A DNA stretch of 64,000 nucleotides from Verrucomicrobiota bacterium (GCA_018239895.1 JAFEGL010000003.1:62001-126000), one strand, 5' to 3'. Positions 52,893 to 61,749 are shown, counted from the stretch's first letter. Numbers and translations: made by a program. The notes: generated by a model not told the origin, from the sequence alone.

Positions 52893-53731
52893 TCCCCTTT
52901 TATGATGAACAGCTCCGCTTTGTCGCCGAGGTGGCAAAATATAGAAATGAGGCGCTGGACCATTTTTTCCGGGTTCTTAATTTCTTCGACACGCCCCATT
53001 TTTTCTTTGTACTGGTCCCCATCCTCTGGCTCGGGCTCTCTTGGAAATGGGGTCTCAGGATCACTTTTCTTGGAGTCATCACAGGCTCCCTCAACTATGT
53101 CCTAAAATTGGCTGTCGGCTGGCCTAGACCTTGTGCGGTTTTGCAAGAGACCGTCTACTATTTTCCGTCACCCGGCTTCCCGAGCGGCGCAGCGCAGTCC
53201 TCTATGCTCATGGCTGCTCTTCTTGTCTACTATTGGAAGTCGCCTTGGGCCAAACCGATCGCCGCAGTGTATGTGCTTCTTGTCGGATTTTCACGAATTT
53301 ATTTGGGAGTCCATTTTCCGATCGATGTCCTCGGAGGCTGGGCTGTGGGCCTCGCCCTCTTTTTCCTCTTCATTTACGGCATTGAATCTCTTGAAAAATT
53401 CCTCTCCGCCCAAAAGCCGCTCCTTGTGCTGGCATTAGGACTTGCGATCGCCGTTTTGCTATTTCCCTACCGCTTTCACCAGGCTTCCATTTTAGCGGGA
53501 GCTATTTTGGGGACCTATCTCTCTTTGCAGTGGCGCCTCTACCTACCGACGGCAAAATCGTTGCGCGAGCGGGCCATTCGAGGCGTTTTTGGGGTCGCCG
53601 GCTTTTTTCTCATCCTTTATTTGTGGCCCAGGCATCAGCTGTCCTATCTCCTCTTTTTCATCTTAGGTCTTTGGATCAGCTGGATCGCCAGCCCGCTATA
53701 CAAGTCAATATTCAGGAGAAAAGCTCAATGA
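52889..53731 (+). CDS. PAP2-family membrane phosphatase with altered motif 2
   Basis: 280 residues, about six or seven membrane helices. Motif 1 is KLAVGWPRP and motif 3 SRIYLGVHFPIDVLGG with its catalytic His. Motif 2, usually PSGH, reads FPSGAAQSSM, so the usual His is Ala. Family members remove phosphate from lipid phosphates such as undecaprenyl diphosphate. The change may lower or alter activity. ATGA overlaps join it to both neighbours, so it is one unit with the protease and the SDR. Confidence 0.88.
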   Translation: MIPFYDEQLRFVAEVAKYRNEALDHFFRVLNFFDTPHFFFVLVPILWLGLSWKWGLRITFLGVITGSLNYVLKLAVGWPRPCAVLQETVYYFPSPGFPSGAAQSSMLMAALLVYYWKSPWAKPIAAVYVLLVGFSRIYLGVHFPIDVLGGWAVGLALFFLFIYGIESLEKFLSAQKPLLVLALGLAIAVLLFPYRFHQASILAGAILGTYLSLQWRLYLPTAKSLRERAIRGVFGVAGFFLILYLWPRHQLSYLLFFILGLWISWIASPLYKSIFRRKAQ

Positions 53732-54468
53732 AAGGCAAGACCGTTCTGATCACAGGAGCCAGCTCCGGCTTCGGCGCCGCCATGGCCCGCACTTTTGCCC
53801 GTGAAGGGGCCCGATTAGTTCTCGCCGCAAGGCGGAAAGAAAAACTCAAGGAGTTGGCCAAAGAGCTGAAGACCGAAGTTCTTTCGATCACCTTGGACGT
53901 TTGCGACCGAGCCGCTGTAGAGAGAGAACTCCACTCCTTACCGCATCCGGTTGATGTTCTCATCAACAACGCAGGGCTCTCCCGCAGCATGGATATGGTT
54001 TGGGACACTTCTCCCGAAGACTGCGACCTCATGATCGACACCAACGTAAAAGGACTCCTCAATGTCAGCCGCCAAATCATCCCTAAAATGTTGAAGGCGG
54101 GGTCGGGACATATCATCAATGTCGGGAGCATCTCGAGCCACGACACCTACCCAGGCGGAGGCGTCTACTGCGCGACGAAATTCGCCGTAAAAGCCATCAC
54201 AGACACCTTGCGCAAAGAACTCGTCGCCACGCCGCTGAGGGTCTCTCTCATTTCGCCAGGGATGGCCAAAACAGAGTTCAGCGATGTCCGCTTCAAAGGA
54301 GACAAGGCGAGGAGCGATTCGGTCTATGAAAATATTGAAGCGCTAAGCGCGGAAGATGTGGCCGAAGCAACCCTATTCATCGCTTCAAGGCCAGCCCATG
54401 TCAACGTGGCCGATCTGGTCCTCTTCCCAACGAATCAAGCTTCCGTGTCTTTACTCCACAGGAATTGA
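53728..54468 (+). CDS. Short-chain dehydrogenase
   Basis: 246 residues from ATG 53728, overlapping the PAP2 stop, with CAGGAG upstream. The longer frame lies inside PAP2. Motifs are TGASSGFG for the cofactor loop, LINNAGLS, the catalytic Ser in NVGSISS, and YCATK with the Tyr and Lys. The preference for RRK after the second strand (LAARRKEKL) suggests NADP(H). The substrate is unknown; the YdfG-type serine dehydrogenases are similar. The 3' end overlaps the convergent gene by 18 bases. Confidence 0.92.
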   Translation: MKGKTVLITGASSGFGAAMARTFAREGARLVLAARRKEKLKELAKELKTEVLSITLDVCDRAAVERELHSLPHPVDVLINNAGLSRSMDMVWDTSPEDCDLMIDTNVKGLLNVSRQIIPKMLKAGSGHIINVGSISSHDTYPGGGVYCATKFAVKAITDTLRKELVATPLRVSLISPGMAKTEFSDVRFKGDKARSDSVYENIEALSAEDVAEATLFIASRPAHVNVADLVLFPTNQASVSLLHRN

Positions 54469-55467
54469 CAGATCTTTGTAGGGCGGGACAAACTCGTCGA
54501 CGATCGGCTCGATCATGCACTGCTCGTCTTTCCCTGTCGACCTCTCTACTAAAAAGGGGGGGAAGGTGAGCTCATCGGGAACTTTGTGGTCAAAATAGGT
54601 CAATCCTCTAGTTCTCTGTTCATGGCGAGAGAAGCCATATTGAGTTTGCAAATCTAACCTTTCGGACGGGGAAAATAGGGTTTCCATCGTTTGAATACGA
54701 TTATGTTGTAAAATCTTGACATAACGACGGGAAATCTCATACGAGGCCCAACTTGGGTATGTCATGAATGGGACGGCTATATAAATTTTGAAAGACAGAT
54801 CGGGTGAATCATTTTCTTTCTCCATCGTTACTGAAGCAGTCAATCTTCTTAACTGGTCGCCCGAATACATCGCATCGTCAAAAATGACTACCCGTTTTAC
54901 ATTTCGATGCTTCAGAAAAAAATTGGTCTTTTCCGCATCGAACCAATTTAAAATCGCACTGGGAAGATGGGTCAAATGGGGCAAAGCAAGGTCTGTCACC
55001 CACCCATTGCTTTTATTATTCAAAGCGATGACGACATAATCCCTGTCGCCAAAGGGTAGCTTTTCTATTTCTCTATTGAAATGCCGGATCGTCGCAAGAA
55101 GAGCTGTTTTAAATTCACCATATTCAATGTGGCGGACCCGCTGCATGATTTTCCTGGCTAACGGTCGATCAAATGGGCTATGTCCATCGATCCATCCTTC
55201 CACTCCGCGGGGTCTCAAAGGATGGCTTTGAGGGAGCGGGGGAGGAAGCTGAGGTTTATAGTAGACAATTGAGCGGCTACTCAACCTGTGATATTGGGAA
55301 ACCCCCTGAGAGAGAGATGACGGTTGAGTCAAGGGGCCTTCCGAAAGATGGAAATATAAACCCACGGCACCGATTGCGCAAAGAGCGAACAGTAGCGCTT
55401 TTTTAAGACTGCACGTCCTATTTTCGCTACAAGTTTTGCCGCAAGAATTCACCAAACTAACTGTCAT
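54451..55467 (-). CDS. Membrane-anchored phosphoribosyltransferase-like protein, copy 1
   Basis: 338 residues. One N-terminal membrane helix (ALLFALCAIGAVGLYFHL, about 24-41) is followed by a Pro-rich linker (PQLPPPLPQSHPL) and a globular domain from about 85. RVVIFDDAMYSGDQL at 192-206 matches the PRPP-binding loop of type I phosphoribosyltransferases (compare the DDVLYTGRT pattern of PyrR), preceded by NNKSNGWVTD near 150-159 in the place of the first loop. The C-terminal third is unlike known enzymes and ends Pro/Glu-rich. It overlaps the 3' end of its tandem homologue at 55457 by 11 bases. Enzyme activity is inference. Confidence 0.75.
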   Translation of the reverse strand: MTVSLVNSCGKTCSENRTCSLKKALLFALCAIGAVGLYFHLSEGPLTQPSSLSQGVSQYHRLSSRSIVYYKPQLPPPLPQSHPLRPRGVEGWIDGHSPFDRPLARKIMQRVRHIEYGEFKTALLATIRHFNREIEKLPFGDRDYVVIALNNKSNGWVTDLALPHLTHLPSAILNWFDAEKTNFFLKHRNVKRVVIFDDAMYSGDQLRRLTASVTMEKENDSPDLSFKIYIAVPFMTYPSWASYEISRRYVKILQHNRIQTMETLFSPSERLDLQTQYGFSRHEQRTRGLTYFDHKVPDELTFPPFLVERSTGKDEQCMIEPIVDEFVPPYKDLSIPVE

Positions 55468-56488
55468 TGATTACCTCCCAATCTTCTTTGTAAGGCGGTG
55501 TGAACTCTTCTATGATGGGCTCATCCATGCACTGGGGATTGCAGTGCTCTGCTTCAGCCGTTAAACTCTTTGCCAAAAAGTTTGGAAAAGAGAGGTAGTC
55601 TGGGACTTTGTGATCGAAATAAGTCAGACCCATCGATCCCCGAGACTCTTGAGAAAGATCGTATTGCGACTCCAATACGCGGCATTCAGCCTCGGAGAAT
55701 GCCTCACCTACCGTTTGAAGGTGAACATGTTCCATTATTTCGACATACGGGCGAATTGAGTCATGCACAACCCTCTCTGGGTTGGTCATAAAAGGGACGG
55801 CTGCATAAATTTTGAAGGCAGGGTCGGGAGAAAAGTCCATTTTAAGGTCAACCAAAGTCGAAATCATATACGATAATTGGGAACCCGAATAGGTTGCATC
55901 GTCAAATAGAACCACCCGTTTTACGTTGTGGGTTTTCCTAAAATATTTCACTGATGAATCCCAATTCACAATCGCCGTGGGAAGGTGGGTTAAATGAGGG
56001 AGAACAAGGTCTGTCACCCAACCGTTGCTTTTATAATTCCGCGCTATGGCGATGTAATCCCTATCATTCGGTGGCAGCCCTTCGATTTTGCTATTGAAAT
56101 GCCGAACGGTGGAGAGGAGCGCTGTTTTGAATTCTCCGTAAGGAATATGTCGAACCATTTTCATGATTTTTCTGGCCATCGGCCTTTGAAAAAAGCAGTG
56201 CCCATTGATCCACCCTTCGACTCCTCGGGGCTGGAGGGGATGGCTCTGAGGGAGAGGTGGCGGCAGCCGGGGTCTATAATAGATCGGAGAATGGGCGCTC
56301 ATGTTGTAATACTGGGGGAGCTTGAGGGCGAGAGCCGATTGAGGTTGGGCAGCAGATGCTCCCGGTAGATTAAAAAATAAACCGACGGCTCCAATAGCCA
56401 GAAGCGCAAAGACAAGAACTTTTTTTAAAGAGCAAGTTCTATCTCTTATAATTATTCTATTTTCCGAATTAACTAAACTAACTGCCAT
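55457..56488 (-). CDS. Membrane-anchored phosphoribosyltransferase-like protein, copy 2
   Basis: 343 residues, a full-length homologue of the gene at 54451: SLVNS start, membrane helix at about 24-40, Pro-rich linker, GEFKTALLSTVRHFN, NYKSNGWVTDLVLPHLTHLP, and RVVLFDDATYSGSQL at 191-205. The DD-x-x-Y-S-G core is kept in both copies while flanks diverge, which points to a functional site. It is the upstream member of the pair. TATAAT at 56503-56508 (minus strand) is only 14 bases from the ATG, so the leader would be about 8 nt with no clear SD. Confidence 0.75.
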   Translation of the reverse strand: MAVSLVNSENRIIIRDRTCSLKKVLVFALLAIGAVGLFFNLPGASAAQPQSALALKLPQYYNMSAHSPIYYRPRLPPPLPQSHPLQPRGVEGWINGHCFFQRPMARKIMKMVRHIPYGEFKTALLSTVRHFNSKIEGLPPNDRDYIAIARNYKSNGWVTDLVLPHLTHLPTAIVNWDSSVKYFRKTHNVKRVVLFDDATYSGSQLSYMISTLVDLKMDFSPDPAFKIYAAVPFMTNPERVVHDSIRPYVEIMEHVHLQTVGEAFSEAECRVLESQYDLSQESRGSMGLTYFDHKVPDYLSFPNFLAKSLTAEAEHCNPQCMDEPIIEEFTPPYKEDWEVINDS

Positions 56489-56502
56489 AAAAACCTGAGA
56501 TA

Positions 56503-56511
56503 ATTATAACA
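56503..56511 (-). promoter_or_regulatory. Extended -10 (TGTTATAAT) close to the start codon
   Basis: On the minus strand TGTTATAAT ends at 56503; the ATG of the downstream gene is at 56488. The same TGTTATAAT nonamer occurs at 44376-44384 and a GTTATAAT match at 61884-61891. A start site about 7 bases downstream would leave an almost leaderless mRNA. Confidence 0.45.
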
Positions 56512-56617
56512 AATGTTAAGTTTACTTAAAGATTAAAATATATTCTTTATCCTCAATGTTTTTTTGACAAAAAGGGTTCTTCTAAAGGATAATTCCGGTA
56601 TTTAACCTGAGATATTT

Positions 56618-57874
56618 ATGTTCCGTGCATGGATCATCTGGCTCTTAAGCGCCCTTTTTATGTGCTACAAATACGCGATTGAGGTCTCCCCCAGCGTCAT
56701 GACAACCCACCTTATGAGCGAATTTAACCTCTCCGGAGCGGAGATGGGTAACCTAGCCGCAACCTACTTCTATGCCTACTTGATTATGCAGATCCCCGCC
56801 GGCCTCTTAATCGATCGATGGGGCCCCCGCCGAGTGACTACGATTGCAATCTTCCTCTGCGGTGTCGGAGCCTGGATTTTTTCGATCGCCGACTCCTTTT
56901 TCCTTGCCTGTTTGGGGAGATTCATCACCGGAGTTGGCGCCGCTTTTGCCGCAGTCAACTGCTTGAAATTGATCGCCAACTGGTTTCCGGCCAAGCAGTT
57001 CGCCCTCATGGCGGGCCTCATGATGACAGTCGGGATGCTCGGCGCCGTCTGCGGCCAAGCGCCCCTCTCCCAATTCATCGCCGCCCTCGGTTGGCGCATG
57101 GCTATTTCCGATATCTCTATGGCAGGGCTCATCCTTTCAGCTGTGTTCCTCTTTGTCGTCCGAGACAAAGCGCCTCACCATCGCGAAGTGGACTTGATGC
57201 CGGCCAAACCGAATGTGTTTAAGAACTTGAAGTCGGTCCTACGCAATCCGCAGTCGTGGTACCTCTCTTTCTATAGCGGACTCGCCTTTGGACCCGTTTC
57301 GGCGTTTGGCGGATTGTGGGGAGTTCCCTTCTTGAATGAAGCGTTTGGATTCACCATGCACGATGCGGCGCAAGGGGCTTCGCTGATCTTCTTAGGATTT
57401 GGCGTGGGAGCTCCGATTTTAGGATGGTATTCCGACAAGATCGGCAAACGGAAACCGGTCATGTTCTGGGGGACTTTGGTCGCAACGATCGCTCTTTGTG
57501 CAATTCTCTATGGCCCAATCACATCCCACGAGATTGTGTACGCTCTTCTCTTCATCCTCGGATTCTCGATCAGCTCGTTCCTCCTCTGCTTTACCATGAT
57601 GAAGGAGACCCACAACGTTGTCCTAGCTGCAACCTCGATGGGATTCATGAACGCATTTGACGCCCTTTTTGGAGCCTTTTCAGACCCTCTCACAGGAAAA
57701 GTTCTCGATCTTTGGTGGACGGGGACAATGGCGGAAGGGGCTAGAACGTTTTCAGTCTCGGCCTACCATTGCGCGCTGGCGATCTTGTTCGTTTACTTCA
57801 TCGCTTCGCTCGTTATGATCAAGCCGATCAAAGAGACTCACTGCAAGCAGGCCTACCCTTCAGGCCTGCCGTGA
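56618..57874 (+). CDS. MFS transporter
   Basis: 418 residues with about 12 hydrophobic helices. The loop 2-3 motif is LLIDRWGPRRVTTI, with the repeat version WYSDKIGKRKPVM in the second half. The first helix is followed by AIEVSPSVMTTHLM, typical of anion or organophosphate-type MFS members. It is an inner-membrane importer or exporter; the substrate cannot be fixed. The gene stands alone. A perfect hairpin spans its 3' end. Confidence 0.92.
   Translation: MFRAWIIWLLSALFMCYKYAIEVSPSVMTTHLMSEFNLSGAEMGNLAATYFYAYLIMQIPAGLLIDRWGPRRVTTIAIFLCGVGAWIFSIADSFFLACLGRFITGVGAAFAAVNCLKLIANWFPAKQFALMAGLMMTVGMLGAVCGQAPLSQFIAALGWRMAISDISMAGLILSAVFLFVVRDKAPHHREVDLMPAKPNVFKNLKSVLRNPQSWYLSFYSGLAFGPVSAFGGLWGVPFLNEAFGFTMHDAAQGASLIFLGFGVGAPILGWYSDKIGKRKPVMFWGTLVATIALCAILYGPITSHEIVYALLFILGFSISSFLLCFTMMKETHNVVLAATSMGFMNAFDALFGAFSDPLTGKVLDLWWTGTMAEGARTFSVSAYHCALAILFVYFIASLVMIKPIKETHCKQAYPSGLP
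57847..57869. other. Perfect 8-bp hairpin across the end of the MFS gene
   Basis: GCAGGCCT-ACCCTTC-AGGCCTGC lies in the last codons of the MFS gene, just before the stop of the convergent thioredoxin gene. There is no T-run, so it may be a weak bidirectional terminator or an mRNA 3'-end stabiliser. Confidence 0.45.
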
Positions 57875-57887
57875 AACAAGGATGAAC

Positions 57888-58262
57888 CTATTCGCCGAGA
57901 TACATCTTGAGTTCTGAGGCGAATTGGGCTTTGTCCATAAGGCCAATGTGTCTTCCCACTTCTTTGCCGTTTTTTAGATAGATAACGGTCGGGAATGCGG
58001 TGATCCGGAAATGGGTTGCGAGTTCATATTCTTCATCGCCATTGAGTTTCACAAATTTGTATTTGCTGAACTGAGAGCTCGCCTTTTCGAAAATCGGGGC
58101 GAATCGCCGGCAAGGACCGCACCAATCGGCATAGACATCGACCACGACGAGGCTTTGTGCGTCGACGACTTGCTCAAAGTTGCTTTGTTTCAATTGAACA
58201 ATCTCACCTGCTGATAGTTGGAGAAAACCAGCGGTTAGGAAAAGAGCTAAAAATTTTTTCAT
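57888..58262 (-). CDS. Exported thioredoxin-like protein
   Basis: 124 residues with signal peptide MKKFLALFLTAGFLQLSA, then a single thioredoxin domain. The active site is WCGPC in VYADWCGPCRRFAPIF, and the cis-Pro is in FRITAFPTVIYLKNG. It probably keeps periplasmic cysteines reduced or helps fold Cys-rich envelope proteins such as MOMP-like barrels. A DsbD partner is not in the window. Confidence 0.93.
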   Translation of the reverse strand: MKKFLALFLTAGFLQLSAGEIVQLKQSNFEQVVDAQSLVVVDVYADWCGPCRRFAPIFEKASSQFSKYKFVKLNGDEEYELATHFRITAFPTVIYLKNGKEVGRHIGLMDKAQFASELKMYLGE

Positions 58263-58379
58263 AAATCCTCCCTTTTATTTGAGAATCGGAAGGAGCATAC
58301 ACCTCCCATCGAATTTTTAGGTATTGTAAAAAATTCTTTTAGAAAAAATAATGTGTAGTACATTTTTTTGGAGGCCACT

Positions 58380-59273
58380 ATGTTGATTCCAGCTCTGATC
58401 GCAGCTTCAATGATGATGGTGAGCGACCGATCGAACTTTTGGGACAGCGATACAATCGCTCCTCAAACGCAATATGGCGATGTATCGGAAAGCGGGATCA
58501 CAAAGCTTCTCGACGAATCAGCGATCGACCGATTTGCCCACAAAAAAGTCCTAATCATGGTACACGGTTTTGCGACCTACGACGCCTGTTATCCCTACTT
58601 CACAGTTCAGACGAATGTGTTGGGACGCACCGATTCTTACGACGAGACGATCGGCTACATTTGGCCCTGCAACATGAACCATTTGACGTATCTAGATGCT
58701 AGAAATAATGCAGACGCTGTGGCTCCAAGATTGAAAGAGTTTATCCTAAAACTCAGAAATTTGGGAGCGCAAATCGACGTCGTAGCTCACAGCATGGGAA
58801 ATCGTCTTGTCATGCAAGCTCTCAATTTTTCTGAAGACGACCCATTCTTAGTGACAAATTTTCTTGCTGTAGCTCCCGCAGTCGACAACGAAGCCATAGA
58901 AAAGGGAGAAGAGTTTTACCTTTCAACACAACATTGTTTGAACTTCTTTGTCTTTTTTTCTGAGAGAGACGATGTCCTTAAATGGGTTTATCCTGTACCT
59001 GAGTTTGACCGAGCTCTAGGCTACAAAGGGGCAGAACACCCTGCAAGGCTCTCCAAAAATGTGCAGTTGATCGATTGCACAGCGATCATTGACGGTCACG
59101 ATGCCTATCTCTTCTCCAAGCCGATTTTCGACTTCATTCATCAAATGTCTTCTATGCAAATCCCTGGGCCCAATCTTGCCGACCGTTTGACGTTCAAAGC
59201 AAACGGGATGTTCGAAGTCGCTAGCTGGCGGAACATGATGAAAATGGGGGAATCTTTCTGGGACCGCTTTTAA
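58380..59273 (+). CDS. Alpha/beta hydrolase (DUF900-like)
   Basis: 297 residues from ATG 58380, preceded by GGAGGCCACT. The oxyanion strand is KVLIMVHGFATYDACYPYF. The nucleophile elbow is VVAHSMGNRLVMQAL with Ser in the GxSxG-like AHSMGN, and a C-terminal DGHDAYLFS could supply the His. The layout fits DUF900/esterase-type hydrolases. The N-terminus (LIPALIAASMMMV) is hydrophobic but short and may or may not be a signal. Substrate unknown. The 3' end overlaps the convergent SDR by 4 bases. Confidence 0.85.
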   Translation: MLIPALIAASMMMVSDRSNFWDSDTIAPQTQYGDVSESGITKLLDESAIDRFAHKKVLIMVHGFATYDACYPYFTVQTNVLGRTDSYDETIGYIWPCNMNHLTYLDARNNADAVAPRLKEFILKLRNLGAQIDVVAHSMGNRLVMQALNFSEDDPFLVTNFLAVAPAVDNEAIEKGEEFYLSTQHCLNFFVFFSERDDVLKWVYPVPEFDRALGYKGAEHPARLSKNVQLIDCTAIIDGHDAYLFSKPIFDFIHQMSSMQIPGPNLADRLTFKANGMFEVASWRNMMKMGESFWDRF

Positions 59274-59989
59274 GGTTCTTGACGGGTGTAAGCAATCGCC
59301 ACTTCCCGGACGCAGACATCCTGCGGCTGGGAGTAGGCGTAGATGATCGCACGGACGATATCCTCGGCAACGAGGATTTTGCCCATTTGCTTTTTCCAGC
59401 CTTCGTAGTTGGTCTTGATCTCCTCAGAGGTCGTATGGCTTAAGAGCTCGGTTTCAACAGCGCCAGGGGCGATTGTGATGAGCCGGACATTGTGGGGGGC
59501 GACTTCCTGCCGTACATTTTCGGTGATCGCGTGGACCGCGAATTTTGTGCCGCAATAGGCTGCATGGTTGGGGAAAGTTTTTTTCCCAGCAATTGAGCTG
59601 ATGTTCATGATCGTCCCTCCGCGTCTCTTGATCATCCCTGGGAGGACAATGTGCATCCCGTTTAGGACGCCGAGAACGTTGACGTCGAACATCCTTTTCC
59701 ACTCTTCGGGATCTTGGTCTTGTACTGCCCCCAAAAGCATCAAGCCCGCATTGTTGATGAGACAATCGACTGGACCGAATTTCGCTTCCGCTTCGTGAAC
59801 CGCTTTTTTGAATCCATTGAGATCGGTGACATCAACTTTTTTACAGAGGACATGATCCCCTTTCAAGCTTTTTAAAAGCTCTTCGCGCCGCGCCATCAAG
59901 AGAACGGAGTGCCCCTTCTCCATGAACGCTTTCGCCGCAGCCATTCCGATTCCGGAACTCGCTCCTGTGATTGCAATCAAACCTTTCAT
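59270..59989 (-). CDS. Short-chain dehydrogenase
   Basis: 239 residues. Cofactor loop TGASSGIG, LINNAGLM, catalytic Ser in NISSIAG and Tyr/Lys in YCGTKFA, with the RR pair after strand 2 (MARREEL) favouring NADP(H). It is another YdfG-type SDR, related to the protein at 53728 but not a near copy. The C-terminal VCVREVAIAYTRQEP is family-like. An A/T-tract (59990-60045) separates it from the divergent outer-membrane gene. Confidence 0.92.
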   Translation of the reverse strand: MKGLIAITGASSGIGMAAAKAFMEKGHSVLLMARREELLKSLKGDHVLCKKVDVTDLNGFKKAVHEAEAKFGPVDCLINNAGLMLLGAVQDQDPEEWKRMFDVNVLGVLNGMHIVLPGMIKRRGGTIMNISSIAGKKTFPNHAAYCGTKFAVHAITENVRQEVAPHNVRLITIAPGAVETELLSHTTSEEIKTNYEGWKKQMGKILVAEDIVRAIIYAYSQPQDVCVREVAIAYTRQEP

Positions 59990-60089
59990 GCTTTTTTTGA
60001 TATATTTTTTTTCAAATTTTTGCTATTTTTTTTCTTCCTCTTCCGGAAAAATATGTTGTGCCACTAATGTGGAGCTAAATAGGATCATC

Positions 60090-60965
60090 ATGAAATTTAC
60101 CTTTTTGCTTCTCGCCTTCTGTGCTTCAGTGTATGCGAATGAAATGCCCGAGTGGACTGCAGTCCCAAAACCGGAAAAGAAGGTCGAACCAGAAAAGAAG
60201 AACACATGGTGCGAGAGCTTAGCGGAGCAGGCCACCGACTTCACAGCGCCCCTTCTCCAACTGCAATTTCAAGATTGGTACAACCACAACGTCTGGGGCA
60301 CTCACACTACATCGAACACATTCCTCGTCCGCCCTGTCGTCCCTTTGAATAAGACGAAATCGTTCCCCTTTCAGCAGCTGATCCGAGTCAGCGCCTACGT
60401 GGTTACAACGCCAAAAATCCCCAAACACATCACGGGTCTTGGCGATACGGAGATCTTTGATCTATTTCTCTATGAAATCCCCGAATGGGGGAGAATCGGA
60501 GTCGGCCCCATGGCCGTCCTCCCCAGTTCGACGAACCAGAGCAAGATTGGCCAAGGGAAATGGCAGCTAGGGCCCGCCTTTGCGGCTGTGCTCCTCGCCG
60601 CCCGTTGCTGGCAGTTCGGGGTCTTGGTTCAAAACCCGTACGGTTTCCTAGGAAATTCGGCCCACCAGAACGTGATCACACTCTACGTGCAGCCGTTGAT
60701 CACAGTTCATTTCCGCTACAACATCTACCTGATCTCGAATGCGCAAATGACCTTCCAGTGGAGGCCTAAATCGATGGAGATTCCGCTCAATATCGGGATT
60801 GGGAAGGTGGCTACGATCAAAGGGCAGCCGATCAATGCATTTTTACAGGCAGAGTGGGTGGTTTTTAAACAACATGCGGAATTCCAGCCCCACTTCACAG
60901 TGAAGGCTGGCTTCCACTTCTTGTTCCCAGATAAGCCCACTAAGCTAGACAAAGCGGGAGCTTAA
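60090..60965 (+). CDS. Outer-membrane barrel-type protein
   Basis: 291 residues from ATG 60090. Signal peptide MKFTFLLLAFCASVYA. A Lys/Glu/Pro linker (PKPEKKVEPEKK) leads to a beta-rich domain with strands such as VITLYVQPLITVHFRYNIYL and HFTVKAGFHFLFP. The general arrangement recalls the transporter-type barrel at 1677-2585, but direct homology is only a guess. The longer frame from 59922 overlaps the SDR and is rejected. Confidence 0.8.
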   Translation: MKFTFLLLAFCASVYANEMPEWTAVPKPEKKVEPEKKNTWCESLAEQATDFTAPLLQLQFQDWYNHNVWGTHTTSNTFLVRPVVPLNKTKSFPFQQLIRVSAYVVTTPKIPKHITGLGDTEIFDLFLYEIPEWGRIGVGPMAVLPSSTNQSKIGQGKWQLGPAFAAVLLAARCWQFGVLVQNPYGFLGNSAHQNVITLYVQPLITVHFRYNIYLISNAQMTFQWRPKSMEIPLNIGIGKVATIKGQPINAFLQAEWVVFKQHAEFQPHFTVKAGFHFLFPDKPTKLDKAGA

Positions 60966-60969
60966 AAAA

Positions 60970-61404
60970 TTAAGCGGCAGGGGGTACACCTGCCGGCATG
61001 CCTTCGACTTGTTGACCTTCGCCATCAAAATCGTCTTCAAAGTTTTCTTCAGGAGCAACTTCACCTTCTCCTTCGATTTGCTGTCGATCTTGATCGATTC
61101 TATCGACAATATATAGGACTCCATCGCGTGCCATATGAGCCATTGCTAAAGCGTCGCGACCTAAAGCTCTCAAAGCTTGATCGGTCCGATAACAGGTATC
61201 AACTACCCCTTTCATTACAACCGCCGAGATGACGGCGCCCCCCATAAACGCCTCAAACGGATCTTTTTGAGTGAATTGAGAGATCGACATACTCGCCACT
61301 CCAACTACCGTTGCCGCTACAGCTATAAAAACTGTGCTTGGGTGTGGTGGCCAAACAAGATTTTTTACACTATTACAAAATTGAGAAAAATTAACAGGTA
61401 ACAT
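60970..61404 (-). CDS. Small membrane protein with paired hydrophobic segments
   Basis: 144 residues. Two hydrophobic segments (STVFIAVAATVVGVASMSI and FMGGAVISAVVMKGVVDTC) are separated by about 12 residues, the bilobed Inc-type pattern. There is no signal peptide, and the C-terminal tail is acidic (EGEGEVAPEENFEDDFDGEG). AGGA lies upstream of the ATG. It starts 6 bases after the gene at 61411 ends, so the two form a small operon. An inclusion-membrane location is a prediction from pattern only. Confidence 0.65.
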   Translation of the reverse strand: MLPVNFSQFCNSVKNLVWPPHPSTVFIAVAATVVGVASMSISQFTQKDPFEAFMGGAVISAVVMKGVVDTCYRTDQALRALGRDALAMAHMARDGVLYIVDRIDQDRQQIEGEGEVAPEENFEDDFDGEGQQVEGMPAGVPPAA

Positions 61405-61410
61405 CTAATC

Positions 61411-61749
61411 CTACATTGCTGTGCTTAAAAATAGATCAAATATTTCAAATTGAGGTTGTCTCCAATTTTGAGGATTCTCCTCCATATCTCTTTGAACCCC
61501 TTGGATTACAATCCCTCCAAGAGCAAGCATAATGTGCACTTGTGTGACGACGATTCCACCGACCACGCTAGCTCCTATTAGCGGACTGAATCCAAGAAAT
61601 TGGGCAGTTCCTGCTCCAATGGCAGCGCTCGCCGCGATGTAAGTTCCTATGGCTGCAGCCTTTACTTCATTGGATGTCGGGATTTGATTCCAACCAGCTT
61701 GAACTAAGTTAATTCCAGTATCTACCGCACTTCTTATATCATTAAACAT
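61411..61749 (-). CDS. Small membrane protein with paired hydrophobic segments
   Basis: 112 residues. Two hydrophobic segments (AAAIGTYIAASAAIGAGTAQ and PLIGASVVGGIVVTQVHIML) and a short acidic tail. The core pattern P-x-I/x-G-A-x-V-x-x-x-V-V is similar to that of the next gene, so they may be distant paralogues. The upstream DNA (61750-61917) is gene-free and AT-rich, with GTAAATAT...ATATTTAC around TATAAT on this strand, and is shared with the divergent gene at 61918. Confidence 0.65.
   Translation of the reverse strand: MFNDIRSAVDTGINLVQAGWNQIPTSNEVKAAAIGTYIAASAAIGAGTAQFLGFSPLIGASVVGGIVVTQVHIMLALGGIVIQGVQRDMEENPQNWRQPQFEIFDLFLSTAM

Noticed and set aside
59922-60965. Start of the outer-membrane gene at 59922
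   Set aside because: It overlaps the SDR gene on the other strand and places the signal peptide at residue 57. ATG 60090 gives a proper signal.
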